In this document: positions 15,428 to 21,705 of the stretch, piece after piece
Layout: every line of letters begins with the position of its first letter
How positions within the stretch are numbered: position 1 is the stretch's first letter
IMG/VR virus record: IMGVR_UViG_3300020123_000153
Location: 1-44,128 of that record
From: a virus
Reading direction: 5' to 3' (one strand)
Length of the DNA stretch: 44,128 nucleotides
Notes under the pieces: model-generated
Seen by the model: the letters and a program-made list of their open reading frames with translations, nothing else
Database searches by the model: none
What the model was told of the DNA's origin: nothing
Translations under genes and position numbers: made by a program

Positions 15428-15739
15428 TTAGAGCCTTTCGAGACGCGCCAGCTCTTCCGAAGCGCAGTTGAGCCAGTGCTCGAGACGGTTGGCGTTCGCA
15501 TCGATCCGCGCCAGCGCTGAACCTGGATCGCCTGCTTTCTGTCCTTCCTGGACCGCCTGCGGACGTGAACCCAGCACGCGATCGGCCAGCGTGGCCAAGC
15601 GTTGGGTCAAAGCGGCTGCGGCATCGCAGGCGACATCGATCCGCCTCTCTATAGTTTCGAACGCGCCCGGCTGCGGTGGCGAAGTCGGGGTAGTGAGCGT
15701 GGTGTTGTATGCGTTCGAGATAGTGGTACCTATGGCCAT
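15428..15739 (-). CDS. Hypothetical helical protein (103 aa)
   Basis: A good ribosome site (GAGGA, 8 nt upstream) precedes the ATG at 15739. Residues 1-25 are Thr/Pro-rich; residues 26-103 form amphipathic helices (IERRIDVACDAAAALTQRLATLADRVL; LARLERL at the end). It is the first minus-strand gene left of the immunity region. No family is recognised. Confidence 0.7.
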   Translation of the reverse strand: MAIGTTISNAYNTTLTTPTSPPQPGAFETIERRIDVACDAAAALTQRLATLADRVLGSRPQAVQEGQKAGDPGSALARIDANANRLEHWLNCASEELARLERL

Positions 15740-15911
15740 GTAATGTCCTCGTGGTAGGGAAGGACGCCCGGGAGCGCAGGCTCCGGCTACAACGCTCGTG
15801 TGAGTTCGTGCCGTGGACGGGCGAATGCTGCGCTACAGCGGGCTTACCGCTTGCTGGAATGAGGGGTTGGGCCGATGCTCCGCCGTAAGACCACAAAAGG
15901 GGGAGCGGAGC

Positions 15912-16091
15912 ATGAAAATCGCTATTTTCGCTATGGCAATCTTGTTGGCGTCCTGTCAAAGCCCAACCGACAAGCGACTCGATGAACTGAACTCTCGATT
16001 CGACGAATTGAACAGTCGAATCGACGATTTGGAAGGGTCGTTGAAGGACCTCACCGAACAAGTCGAAACGCTTCAGAACAACTGCAATTGA
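15912..16091 (+). CDS. Small coiled-coil lipoprotein (59 aa)
   Basis: The ATG at 15912 follows a strong purine-rich ribosome site (GGGGGAGCGGAG). Residues 1-14 are a lipoprotein signal (MKIAIFAMAILLAS) ending in the lipobox LLAS-C, so Cys15 would be lipidated. The mature part is an Lpp-like heptad coiled coil with a near-duplicate segment (RLDELNSRFDELNSRIDDL). It would form a fibre at the outer membrane. Lying beside the immunity genes, it may be expressed in the lysogen, for example in superinfection exclusion; that is inference. An o-spanin role is less likely, as it is far from the lysis genes. Confidence 0.8.
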   Translation: MKIAIFAMAILLASCQSPTDKRLDELNSRFDELNSRIDDLEGSLKDLTEQVETLQNNCN

Positions 16092-16094
16092 CTG

Positions 16095-16151
16095 GTTATG
16101 TTGCCTCGCGCTATCCAGCTCTGTGCGTTGTGCCAGACTGACCAACATAAC
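16095..16151. repeat. Inverted repeat between convergent genes
   Basis: GTTATGTTG (16095-16103) and CAACATAAC (16143-16151) are exact complements separated by 39 bases. They lie between the lipoprotein gene and the convergent small HTH gene. No T-tract follows, so this is either a weak bidirectional terminator or a binding site. Confidence 0.45.
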
Positions 16152-16153
16152 AA

Positions 16154-16369
16154 CTAAGCGGAAAGTCGCTGAGCAGACGGTTTCAGCGGCTGAGCACGAA
16201 AGTAAGACGCGAGTTTTTCAATATGGCTGACGCCCGGGTCCTTGACCTCCTGGCGCGCTATCTTTTCGATGGTCCGGCGCGACATACCTGTGGCACGAGC
16301 TACCTCAGGCCACTCCCCTTTCGCGTCCTGGAGCTTGTTCAGGACGTACTGATAAATCGAGTCGGTCAT
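16154..16369 (-). CDS. Small HTH regulator (71 aa), Cro/CI-like
   Basis: A 71-aa DNA-binding protein: 'WPEVARATGMSRRTIEKIARQE' (about 20-41) is a clear helix-turn-helix, and 'SHIEKLASYFRAQ' is the following helix of the Cro/CI fold. It diverges from the XRE repressor across the operator pair at 16385-16419. Its promoter would start RNA about 2 nt before the ATG, so the mRNA is probably leaderless, as for lambda cI from PRM. Whether it is the Cro or the CI partner cannot be decided from sequence. Confidence 0.8.
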   Translation of the reverse strand: MTDSIYQYVLNKLQDAKGEWPEVARATGMSRRTIEKIARQEVKDPGVSHIEKLASYFRAQPLKPSAQRLSA

Positions 16370-16377
16370 GCCCCGTG

Positions 16378-16419
16378 ATGCTAGACCCTATTTAGGGTTT
16401 ACGCAACCCAGTACAGGGT
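16378..16419 (-). promoter_or_regulatory. Leftward promoter with operator pair O1/O2
   Basis: Minus-strand promoter: -35 TTGCGT (16406-16401), 17-bp spacer, -10 TAGCAT (16383-16378). Operator O1, ACCCTATTTAGGGT (16385-16398, perfect ACCCTA/TAGGGT arms), fills the spacer. O2, ACCCAGTACAGGGT (16406-16419), abuts the -35. The sites are 21 bp apart, two helical turns. A weak rightward TTTACG/AGGCTT pair may serve the XRE gene. Confidence 0.8.
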
Positions 16420-16445
16420 CAGGCTTGCCCGTAGCCTTCGGGAAC

Positions 16446-16790
16446 ATGGGTAGGAAATCAAAAAAGGACCGGCCGCCAGCGATTATTCAGGCCGTACTCG
16501 CAGACAATTTGCTGCGGCTGCGAGATATGAAGTTCGGACACCTAACAACAGCGACCGCGCGCAATCGACTGCTCGCATCTCAATCCGGAACGACGCTGTC
16601 GCAGATCCAGAGAATACTGGAGCAGAAGCTTGCCTGTGGTGTTGACATGCTAGAACAGCTAGCCAACGTGCTCGAAGTCAGTCCCTGCGACCTGATCACG
16701 CCCTACTTTGCGCGCACTCGTGTAAGCGAGACGCGAAGCCCCGCAGAAAACCCGAAGAATCCCTCGCCCTCACGGATTACGACGTCCTGA
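16446..16790 (+). CDS. XRE-type phage repressor (114 aa)
   Basis: The start at ATG 16446 (MGRKSKKDRP) gives 114 aa. Residues about 18-85 form an XRE-type HTH domain (LADNLLRLRDMKFG... SGTTLSQIQRILEQKLACGVDMLEQLANVLEVSPCDLITPYF), the last part being the typical 'L-x-x-L-A-x-x-L-x-V-x-P-x-D-L' signature. The C-terminal 25 residues are disordered, and there is no LexA-like protease domain, so control is probably not by RecA-driven self-cleavage. The gene is flanked by two copies of the same operator pair, which supports it as the ligand of those sites. Confidence 0.85.
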   Translation: MGRKSKKDRPPAIIQAVLADNLLRLRDMKFGHLTTATARNRLLASQSGTTLSQIQRILEQKLACGVDMLEQLANVLEVSPCDLITPYFARTRVSETRSPAENPKNPSPSRITTS

Positions 16791-16837
16791 TATTACTGGA
16801 CCCAGACGAAGGTCCATCTCACTCGCCGTGACAAAAA

Positions 16838-16879
16838 ACCCTATTTAGGGTTGACGGGACCCAGAATAGGGTTTACGCT
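16838..16879 (+). promoter_or_regulatory. Early rightward promoter with operator pair O3/O4
   Basis: The promoter has -35 TTGACG (16851-16856), a 17-bp spacer and -10 TACGCT (16874-16879). O3, ACCCTATTTAGGGT (16838-16851), is identical to O1 and abuts the -35. O4, ACCCAGAATAGGGT (16859-16872), lies in the spacer. The 21-bp spacing equals that of O1/O2. RNA would start at about 16886, the A of the first ORF's ATG. Confidence 0.85.
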
Positions 16880-16885
16880 CTCCCT

Positions 16886-16969
16886 ATGGCCCCGATCGTG
16901 AACAACCCGCCTCCTAACCTCGCCAGGATCGTCGGCGGTGCGATTTGCGGCCGGGGCCTCTTTGAATGA
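16886..16969 (+). CDS. Leader ORF of the early operon (27 aa)
   Basis: MAPIVNNPPPNLARIVGGAI then CGRGLFE. Its ATG coincides with the predicted transcription start of the early promoter, so it would be translated from a leaderless mRNA. Its stop overlaps the next start (ATGA). It may serve mainly to start translation of the coupled operon. No function is recognised. Confidence 0.5.
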   Translation: MAPIVNNPPPNLARIVGGAICGRGLFE

Positions 16970-17136
16970 ACGGACTCCGCCCCAGCTGCTGGTGCCATGC
17001 CGGTTTATGGCAGGGGCATTGCCTGAGCTGCGGTGCTCGAGCGCAAGCGGCCGGTCACTGGGTCCGCTGGTGGCGCGTGTATCTGACGTTGGTGGTGGCC
17101 TCGGTGTTGGGTTACCTGTTGGGAGAGTTCCTATGA
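16966..17136 (+). CDS. Small membrane protein with zinc knuckle (56 aa)
   Basis: Residues 8-23 contain CWCHAGLWQGHCLSC, a possible metal-binding Cys/His cluster. Residues about 36-56 (WWRVYLTLVVASVLGYLLGEFL) form a membrane helix. It is coupled by ATGA overlaps on both sides. A small inner-membrane protein of unknown role. Confidence 0.65.
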   Translation: MNGLRPSCWCHAGLWQGHCLSCGARAQAAGHWVRWWRVYLTLVVASVLGYLLGEFL

Positions 17137-17321
17137 CTGCTGAGCAAATGGCCGAAGAGACCCTCCAGAAGTACGGCGTGCCGCACAGCGAGGCTTTGTA
17201 TCGCGCCATCCTCGAGATGGTGTTCACGCGCGGCAGGATCGAAGGTGCGCTGACATTCTCGCAGAAGCTGACTCAGGGATATGCGGGCTCTGCTGTCACG
17301 CCGCTGAGGGTGGTCAAGTGA
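17133..17321 (+). CDS. Hypothetical protein (62 aa)
   Basis: MTAEQMAEETLQKYGVPHSE and a helical middle 'ALYRAILEMVFTRGRIEGAL'. The start at 17133 gives ATGA coupling to the membrane-protein gene; the reading frame is open further upstream, but that would bury two good ORFs. No family is recognised. Confidence 0.65.
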   Translation: MTAEQMAEETLQKYGVPHSEALYRAILEMVFTRGRIEGALTFSQKLTQGYAGSAVTPLRVVK

Positions 17322-17509
17322 CTCTCGCGCACAAGCTCATGGACTTTGGATTGTGGTGCTTGGCTGCGCTCTGGCTTTGTCAGTTCTTGGCCGAGCATCT
17401 GCGAACGAAGCCGTCGAAGAGGCGTATGCCGCCGCCTTCGATTCTCTGTGAGCGCACGGGCGACTGGCGCGTGAATCTGCCGGGGCTGGCCCGCAGGCAA
17501 GGAGATTGA
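17318..17509 (+). CDS. Small membrane-anchored protein (63 aa)
   Basis: Starts GTGACTCTC, with the GTG overlapping the previous TGA. Residues about 10-27 (FGLWCLAALWLCQFLAEHL) form a membrane helix, followed by a basic cytoplasmic tail. Role unknown. Confidence 0.6.
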   Translation: MTLAHKLMDFGLWCLAALWLCQFLAEHLRTKPSKRRMPPPSILCERTGDWRVNLPGLARRQGD

Positions 17510-17510
17510 C

Positions 17511-17714
17511 ATGGACATCCAGGTTCACCTTGCCGCGATCTGCTGTGTGTGCAAGTGCTCGCTGCACTGGCATGAGCCGCACGCGATCGTAAACCACGAC
17601 TACGCGCATCTGGATTGCGCGGATGCTTACGACAGTCAGGACATCGGCGGCCAAGACCTACCGCCCTACATCGAACACGGGTTTGACGACGACTCAGATT
17701 TCGACGAGGAATAA
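17511..17714 (+). CDS. Acidic Cys-rich protein (67 aa)
   Basis: Residues 11-17 contain CCVCKC and further His residues (HWHEPHAIVNH) follow, which suggests a metal site. The C-terminus is strongly acidic (DDDSDFDEE). A ribosome site, AAGGAG, lies 7 nt upstream. It precedes the annealing-protein gene by 1 nt. Confidence 0.65.
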   Translation: MDIQVHLAAICCVCKCSLHWHEPHAIVNHDYAHLDCADAYDSQDIGGQDLPPYIEHGFDDDSDFDEE

Positions 17715-17715
17715 C

Positions 17716-18357
17716 ATGGAAACCACTGAAAACCTACACGCCTCACTCGCTGCCGCCCAAGGCGAGTTTGAGCAGATCCGCCGCGACAAAAGCGTGACGG
17801 TCACCATGAAATCGGGCGGCAAGTACTCCTTCAGCTATGCCCCGCTGGAATCGATTCTGCGCGCGGTGACGCCTGCGCTAAGCAAGCACGGACTTGCGCT
17901 CACGCAGGCGACGAAAGCGCTGGAGTCCGGCAAAGAGTTTGTCGAGACCACGCTGCGGCATGCGAGCGGGGAGGTGCTCACGAACATGATTCCCATTTTT
18001 GTGCGCGACGATGGTCCGCAAGCCTACGGCTCTGCCCTGACCTACGCGCGCCGGTACGGCGTAACACTGCTGTTGTGTATCTCCGCCGATGACGATGACG
18101 ACGGGAACGCGGCAGAAGGCAATACGCACGAAGTGACCAAGCAGCCTGAGCAGCGCAACGGAACTCATGACAAGCGCGTCAAGGAGTACGCCAAGCGCTT
18201 CCACGATGCGTTCGAGGTGGGGATCGACCAAGCGGTGGTTGATCTCAACACCGAGCTGCGCGAGGACGAGGAACTCTACCGCGCGGTGTGGGGAACGCTG
18301 CCCTCGGGCATGCGCCGACAGATCAAAGAGCTGATTGACCGGTCGAAAGCGGCGTGA
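17716..18357 (+). CDS. erf: ERF-family single-strand annealing protein
   Basis: The 213-aa protein carries the ERF signature in order: YSFSYAPLESILRAVTPALSKHGLALTQ (about 35-62), 'VETTLRHASGEVLTN', then 'GPQAYGSALTYARRYGVTLLLCISADDDDDGNAA' (about 98-131). ERF proteins, typified by P22 Erf, form rings that anneal complementary strands in phage recombination and genome circularisation. A helical C-terminal domain follows. The start at 17716 (METTENLHAS) was chosen because the N-terminal extension in the open frame runs through the previous gene. Confidence 0.95.
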   Translation: METTENLHASLAAAQGEFEQIRRDKSVTVTMKSGGKYSFSYAPLESILRAVTPALSKHGLALTQATKALESGKEFVETTLRHASGEVLTNMIPIFVRDDGPQAYGSALTYARRYGVTLLLCISADDDDDGNAAEGNTHEVTKQPEQRNGTHDKRVKEYAKRFHDAFEVGIDQAVVDLNTELREDEELYRAVWGTLPSGMRRQIKELIDRSKAA

Positions 18358-18683
18358 TGGGGCTCACTCCCGACGATTGTGATGCGGCACTGCAGTTTCT
18401 AGCGGAGACGTGCGATGCGATTGCGGCGGCAAAATCAGAGTTGGAGCGCTCAGCCATCTTGGCCAAGCGCACGCGAAAGCGAATCTTCCTTACCGCTCCA
18501 GACGGATCAGTGGCGCAACGTGAAGCATTCGCTGAGGTTCACCCAGACGTCATTTCCGCCGACCAGCGGCACGTCGAAGCCATAGGCGAGTTTGAAGCGC
18601 TGAAGGCCAAGCGGGAGTTGCAAGTGATCAAGGTTGATGTCTATCGCACGAATGCGGCATCCAGACGGGTGGCATCCAAATGA
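18354..18683 (+). CDS. Hypothetical protein in recombination module (109 aa)
   Basis: Predominantly helical, beginning MMGLTPDDCDAALQFLAETC. It is coupled to erf (ATGA) and to the Ref-like gene (ATGA). Position suggests an accessory of the recombination module, but no family is recognised and no motif beyond helices is visible. Confidence 0.7.
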   Translation: MMGLTPDDCDAALQFLAETCDAIAAAKSELERSAILAKRTRKRIFLTAPDGSVAQREAFAEVHPDVISADQRHVEAIGEFEALKAKRELQVIKVDVYRTNAASRRVASK

Positions 18684-19048
18684 GTGACGCACCCACAAAG
18701 GCCGAGCAAGAGCGGATTGACCGTATGAAGCGGCTGGGCTGCCCCGCGTGCGCATTCCTCGAGATCGTGAATGTGGGCTGTGACCTTCACCACATCCTGA
18801 TCGGAGGCGTGCGAGCGGGGCACTGGTATTCCATTTTCCTGTGCCCGGGGCATCACCGCGGCGCGTGGTCTGACGAGCAGTTGGAGCTGATCGAGCCGCA
18901 CCAGCGAGTCGCGATCTCGGATGGCCGTAAAGCCTTTACACGGGTGTACCCGTCTGAGCGTGAGATGTGGGAGACGGTACAGCGGCGGCTGAATCTTTCG
19001 ACGGCGTGGCCGCTGAGCAAGATTTTATCGCGGAGGGATGTGGCGTGA
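18680..19048 (+). CDS. Ref-like HNH recombination nuclease (122 aa)
   Basis: Matches the phage P1 Ref ('recombination enhancement') family: GCPAC (20-24), C34 with HHILIGG (37-43), GHWYSIFLCPGHHRG (47-61). These supply the zinc ligands and HNH catalytic His residues. Ref is a RecA-dependent nuclease that cuts displaced DNA in D-loops. Pairing with an annealing protein in the same operon makes sense for recombination-dependent replication or repair. The gene is GTGA-coupled to the next. Confidence 0.8.
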   Translation: MSDAPTKAEQERIDRMKRLGCPACAFLEIVNVGCDLHHILIGGVRAGHWYSIFLCPGHHRGAWSDEQLELIEPHQRVAISDGRKAFTRVYPSEREMWETVQRRLNLSTAWPLSKILSRRDVA

Positions 19049-19431
19049 GCGATGATCATCCTACGTTTGGGAATATACAAAAGCTCTTTAGGCGCAGAGG
19101 GTTTACTTTCCTTCCAGTTGGATTTCGATTACCGGAGCCGGTCGCGCCGCCGCCCCGCAAAGCATTCGTGTATGTGATTCCGGCTGGCGAAATTTTCAAA
19201 GTTGGCGTTGCTAAAAATATCGGTAGGCGTTTAAGCGGCCTGAGAGTGGGCAATCCGATGATCGACGAACCGCTACTGACAGTTCAGTTCGAAGAAAAGG
19301 ATGCCTATAAAGTTGAGGGATTAATCCATACCGAACTCAGGCAGTTTTGCGTGGGCGGCGAATGGTTCAACTGCGATCCATCACTCGCTATGAATTTGCT
19401 CAAGATGTTGGCTGGAATGAACTCCAAGTGA
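19045..19431 (+). CDS. GIY-YIG / T5orf172-type protein (128 aa)
   Basis: Start GTG 19045 overlaps the preceding stop. The domain spans about 41-110: FVYVIPAGEIFKVGVAKNIGRR, then E91/H95 in the central helix, and 'GGEWFNC' near the end, typical of the T5orf172 branch of GIY-YIG nucleases. The first Tyr motif is atypical (YVI for GIY) but the K-V-G and E-W-F landmarks are present. It may be a free-standing homing or DNA-processing nuclease. The segment is less GC-rich at the 5' end, a sign of transfer. Confidence 0.75.
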   Translation: MSDDHPTFGNIQKLFRRRGFTFLPVGFRLPEPVAPPPRKAFVYVIPAGEIFKVGVAKNIGRRLSGLRVGNPMIDEPLLTVQFEEKDAYKVEGLIHTELRQFCVGGEWFNCDPSLAMNLLKMLAGMNSK

Positions 19432-19775
19432 ATACACTCGACATCAAGGAAGCTGCGGCCCTTGCGAAGTGTCATCCGGACACGATGCGCAAGCTCATGA
19501 AGGCAGGCGATGTGCCCGGCATCAAAGTTGGGCGCAAGTGGGTCGTCCGAGAAGAAGACTTTAACCAATGGTGGGACCGATGCCGCTTTATAAACGCAAG
19601 CCAGGCGGAGTCTGGTGGGTCCGGATTGGCCGAAAGACTCGCAAGACGACGGGCACAAAGGATCGCAAGCGAGCGGAGGAATTCGAGCAGACCGAGCGAG
19701 ACCGGCTCTGGCGACGACACAAGCTCGGAGACCGTGGTGCCATTTCCTGGCAGAAGGCAGCTGAGCGATGGCTGA
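19428..19775 (+). CDS. Excisionase-like HTH protein (up to 115 aa)
   Basis: Start GTG 19428 overlaps the previous stop. Residues 1-52 are a winged HTH of the excisionase/MerR type (LDIKEAAALAKCHPDTMRKLMKAG then IKVGRKWVVREEDFNQWW). The remainder is Arg/Ser-rich and overlaps the integrase start by nearly 200 nt in another frame. Such proteins bend DNA and direct integrase to excision. The long overlapping tail may be non-functional or unstructured; the HTH call itself is firm. Confidence 0.75.
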   Translation: MNTLDIKEAAALAKCHPDTMRKLMKAGDVPGIKVGRKWVVREEDFNQWWDRCRFINASQAESGGSGLAERLARRRAQRIASERRNSSRPSETGSGDDTSSETVVPFPGRRQLSDG

Positions 19776-20584
19776 AAACCTCCAAACGCTCCCGAGTACG
19801 GGATCGCGAATTTCTGAAGTGGCTGCAACCCAATATCGGCAACGAGGCGGTGCGGGACGTGGCGGATTCGGCGGTACTGGATCAATTGCGCGAGGACGGA
19901 CTGGCGGAAGGCTGGGCACAATCGACGGTCGATCGCATGATGAGGACGGTGCGCTCCGTGCTGCGCTCCTGTTGGAAGCGCAAGGAGATCGACCAGCCTT
20001 ACGTGCCGATGCACGGCGATCCGGAGGCAGAACCCCGGTTCCTCACAGAGCCACAGTTCCGCGCGTTCTGTGCCGAACTGCCCGAGCATCTGAGCCTCGC
20101 GGCCCGGTTTGCGGTCCTCACCCTCCTGCGCAAGACGGCGCAGTCACGCCTCACGTGGGATCGCGTGGACATCGAGAAGCGCTGGGCGTGGATACCGGGC
20201 GAGAAAACCAAAACCGGCAAGCCCTTTGGGATTTCACTTTCGGACGAAGCAGTCGAAATCCTGCAGGAGTGCAAGCAACTCTGGCCGACCGGCGAACGGG
20301 TCTTCCGGTACGACGGCAAACCGGTGGCGAACTTCCACACGGCAGCCTTCAAGAAGGCCGCACGGCGGGCGCGAGTGCTCCCCCTACGCTGGCACGACCT
20401 GCGGCATACGGGCGCATCCTGGGCGGTCCAGAACGGCGTGACGCTGCAGGAGTTGATGGAGCTGGGGAACTGGAAGAGCTACAAGGCGGTGCAGATCTAC
20501 GCCCATCTGGCGCCCGCAAATGTGGCGACAGCGGCGAAAGTGGTTGGACAAACGGTAGCACACGCCCTCAAGAAATCAGCGTGA
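19580..20584 (+). CDS. int: Tyrosine-recombinase integrase
   Basis: The 334-aa protein (start MPLYKRKPGG; 19568 is an alternative) has an N-terminal arm-binding region (WWVRIGRKTRKTTGTKDR), a SAM-like core-binding domain (about 55-140) and the catalytic domain. Landmarks, numbered from 19568, are R188 (TLLRKT), Lys in KTKTGKP (about 215-218), H276-x-x-R279 (RWHDLRH), W302 and the nucleophile Y311 (YAHL). It integrates the phage at a tRNA gene: the tRNA-like attP lies 32 bp past its stop. Confidence 0.95.
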   Translation: MPLYKRKPGGVWWVRIGRKTRKTTGTKDRKRAEEFEQTERDRLWRRHKLGDRGAISWQKAAERWLKTSKRSRVRDREFLKWLQPNIGNEAVRDVADSAVLDQLREDGLAEGWAQSTVDRMMRTVRSVLRSCWKRKEIDQPYVPMHGDPEAEPRFLTEPQFRAFCAELPEHLSLAARFAVLTLLRKTAQSRLTWDRVDIEKRWAWIPGEKTKTGKPFGISLSDEAVEILQECKQLWPTGERVFRYDGKPVANFHTAAFKKAARRARVLPLRWHDLRHTGASWAVQNGVTLQELMELGNWKSYKAVQIYAHLAPANVATAAKVVGQTVAHALKKSA

Positions 20585-20899
20585 GTACAATGCACGGAAA
20601 CCCTATAAAAATAGATGGTGCGCGCTGTAGGGATCGAACCTACGACATTCGCCTTGTAAGGGCGGCCGATTCTAAAGATATCAACCACTTAGGTCAGTCA
20701 AACCGGACCAAAACAGGCCATTCCGGTCCACCTCCGTGTACATCGGGAGGCACACGGAAAACACGCGACCCTCGACCCTCGTTCGCCCTCCCCGATCGGC
20801 GCCAGCCCATTAGACGGCCGCTATTGCGCCTGCCGAGGAAAGGAACGTCCTTGTCATTGCGCTCCGTCACTACAAGACGTCTGAGCCAGGAGATCATGC
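20585..20899. other. Non-coding region carrying attP
   Basis: This 315-bp gap holds the attP core at its left end and no convincing ORF. To the right are short inverted repeats (e.g. CCGTGT/ACACGG near 20735-20758) and the repeated GGACC/GGTCC words around 20704-20730 that could be integrase arm sites. A ribosome site (AGGAG) for the next ORF lies at 20888-20892. Confidence 0.5.
20616..20674 (-). other. attP: 3' fragment of a tRNA-Val gene
   Basis: On the minus strand the sequence ends in GCGCGCACCA (CCA at 20618-20616). It has a full T arm (stem GTAGG/CCTAC at 20627-20643) and an anticodon loop CTTACAA (20660-20654) with anticodon TAC, so tRNA-Val. The 5' half (acceptor strand and D arm) is missing, so it is not a gene. 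The anticodon stem has one mismatch at the phage-specific side, placing the left limit of the identity block near 20664. Confidence 0.85.
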
Positions 20900-21028
20900 A
20901 TGCAATCTGAAAATAAATTACTGACCGACTGCGGCAGCGCATCAGGAAGGGCGCCTCTCTGGGCCGTGCTGACGTGGCCGTTTCGCAAGGTGGCCGAGTG
21001 GTTTTGGCGGCAGATGGATCCGCGATGA
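20900..21028 (+). CDS. Small amphipathic protein (42 aa)
   Basis: MQSENKLLTDCGSASGRAPL then WAVLTWPFRKVAEWFWRQMD. The Trp-rich C-terminal helix could associate with membrane. An AGGAG ribosome site lies 8 nt upstream; the stop is coupled (ATGA) to the next ORF. First of five chained mini-genes. Confidence 0.6.
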   Translation: MQSENKLLTDCGSASGRAPLWAVLTWPFRKVAEWFWRQMDPR

Positions 21029-21108
21029 GCGCCTCCGGTGCAATTGCGCTGTGTTTGGGGTTGGTCGCGGTGGGACTGCTGATCATGTTGTGGCTTTTCC
21101 GCGAATGA
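21025..21108 (+). CDS. Single-pass membrane peptide (27 aa)
   Basis: Almost the whole peptide is a membrane helix (IALCLGLVAVGLLIMLWLF). Start and stop are both ATGA overlaps with neighbours. Too short for family recognition. Confidence 0.55.
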   Translation: MSASGAIALCLGLVAVGLLIMLWLFRE

Positions 21109-21191
21109 TCTGGTTGCTCGCATGGCTCGCGGCGGATGTTGTGTTCGTGTGGGCATGGTGCCTATTCATGAATGTGGTGAATCCGCGATGA
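21105..21191 (+). CDS. Single-pass membrane peptide (28 aa)
   Basis: MIWLLAWLAADVVFVWAWCL plus a short polar tail. A second hydrophobic Trp-rich peptide directly coupled to the previous one. Tandem tiny membrane peptides suggest a functional pair, but no family is recognised. Confidence 0.55.
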   Translation: MIWLLAWLAADVVFVWAWCLFMNVVNPR

Positions 21192-21238
21192 GCGCGCTCC
21201 TGGCCGAGGCGAGAGTCTTAACACAGGTGAAACAATGA
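21188..21238 (+). CDS. Mini-ORF (16 aa)
   Basis: MSALLAEARVLTQVKQ, linked by ATGA on both sides. It may only relay translating ribosomes from the membrane peptides to the 156-aa gene. Confidence that it makes a functional peptide is low. Confidence 0.35.
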   Translation: MSALLAEARVLTQVKQ

Positions 21239-21705
21239 GTCTCCCGTACGAACAGGCTACTGCTGGAGCCAACGCCATCCGCGAGATGGAACGGATTCTC
21301 GGCGCCTTTGGCTGTCAGAGCTTCGGCACTATGACTGATGCCGAGCGCGGACTCATGGTTGTCGTCTTCAAGTGGCGTGACCGTCAGGTGCAGCTCGAAG
21401 CCAGTTGGAAAGGCTACGCCGTGGCCTGGCAGAAGGAGAATCCCTACAACCATCGCTGGGGCTCTCGCCAGAGGTACGACGAGAAGGCCATCTCGGTCGC
21501 CAAGACCGCCATCTGTTCGGTTTTGCGGGACTGGGTGAAGGGATCGACTACCGCCATTGAGTGCGGCGTCCTGAGCTTCGAGGCGGCGTTCATGCCTCAC
21601 ATGCTGCTCAAGGACGGCCGGCGCGTGATCGACGCTGCCGCAGCCGCTGGCGTGCTTCCACCGCCCGACAAGAACGGCCCCAAGGTCGTGGAGTTCAAGC
21701 CGTGA
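21235..21705 (+). CDS. Hypothetical phage protein (156 aa)
   Basis: A soluble alpha/beta protein: 'FGTMTDAERGLMVVVFKWRDRQVQLEASWKGYAVAW' looks like a beta-hairpin region, then 'DEKAISVAKTAICSVLRDWVKG' a long helix. A region near the C-terminus (FEAAFMPHMLLKDGRRVID) reads like proteins conserved among temperate phages of GC-rich hosts. Function is unknown. Confidence 0.75.
   Translation: MSLPYEQATAGANAIREMERILGAFGCQSFGTMTDAERGLMVVVFKWRDRQVQLEASWKGYAVAWQKENPYNHRWGSRQRYDEKAISVAKTAICSVLRDWVKGSTTAIECGVLSFEAAFMPHMLLKDGRRVIDAAAAAGVLPPPDKNGPKVVEFKP

Noticed and set aside
16088-16116. Plus-strand promoter TTGACT with 17-bp spacer and CTATCC
   Set aside because: The -10 matches only half of the consensus, and it would read antisense into the small HTH gene with no product.
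15252-16148. 298-codon open frame on the minus strand
   Set aside because: It covers two better supported genes (15428-15739 and 15912-16091) and the terminator in other frames, and its protein has shadow-type composition.
20616-20700. Complete tRNA gene
   Set aside because: The 5' acceptor strand and a proper D arm are absent, so only the 3' part of a tRNA is present; it is an attachment site.
19768-20910. 380-codon plus-strand open frame over the integrase
   Set aside because: It is the +1 shadow of the integrase gene, is Arg/Gly/Pro-rich and continues through the attP region.
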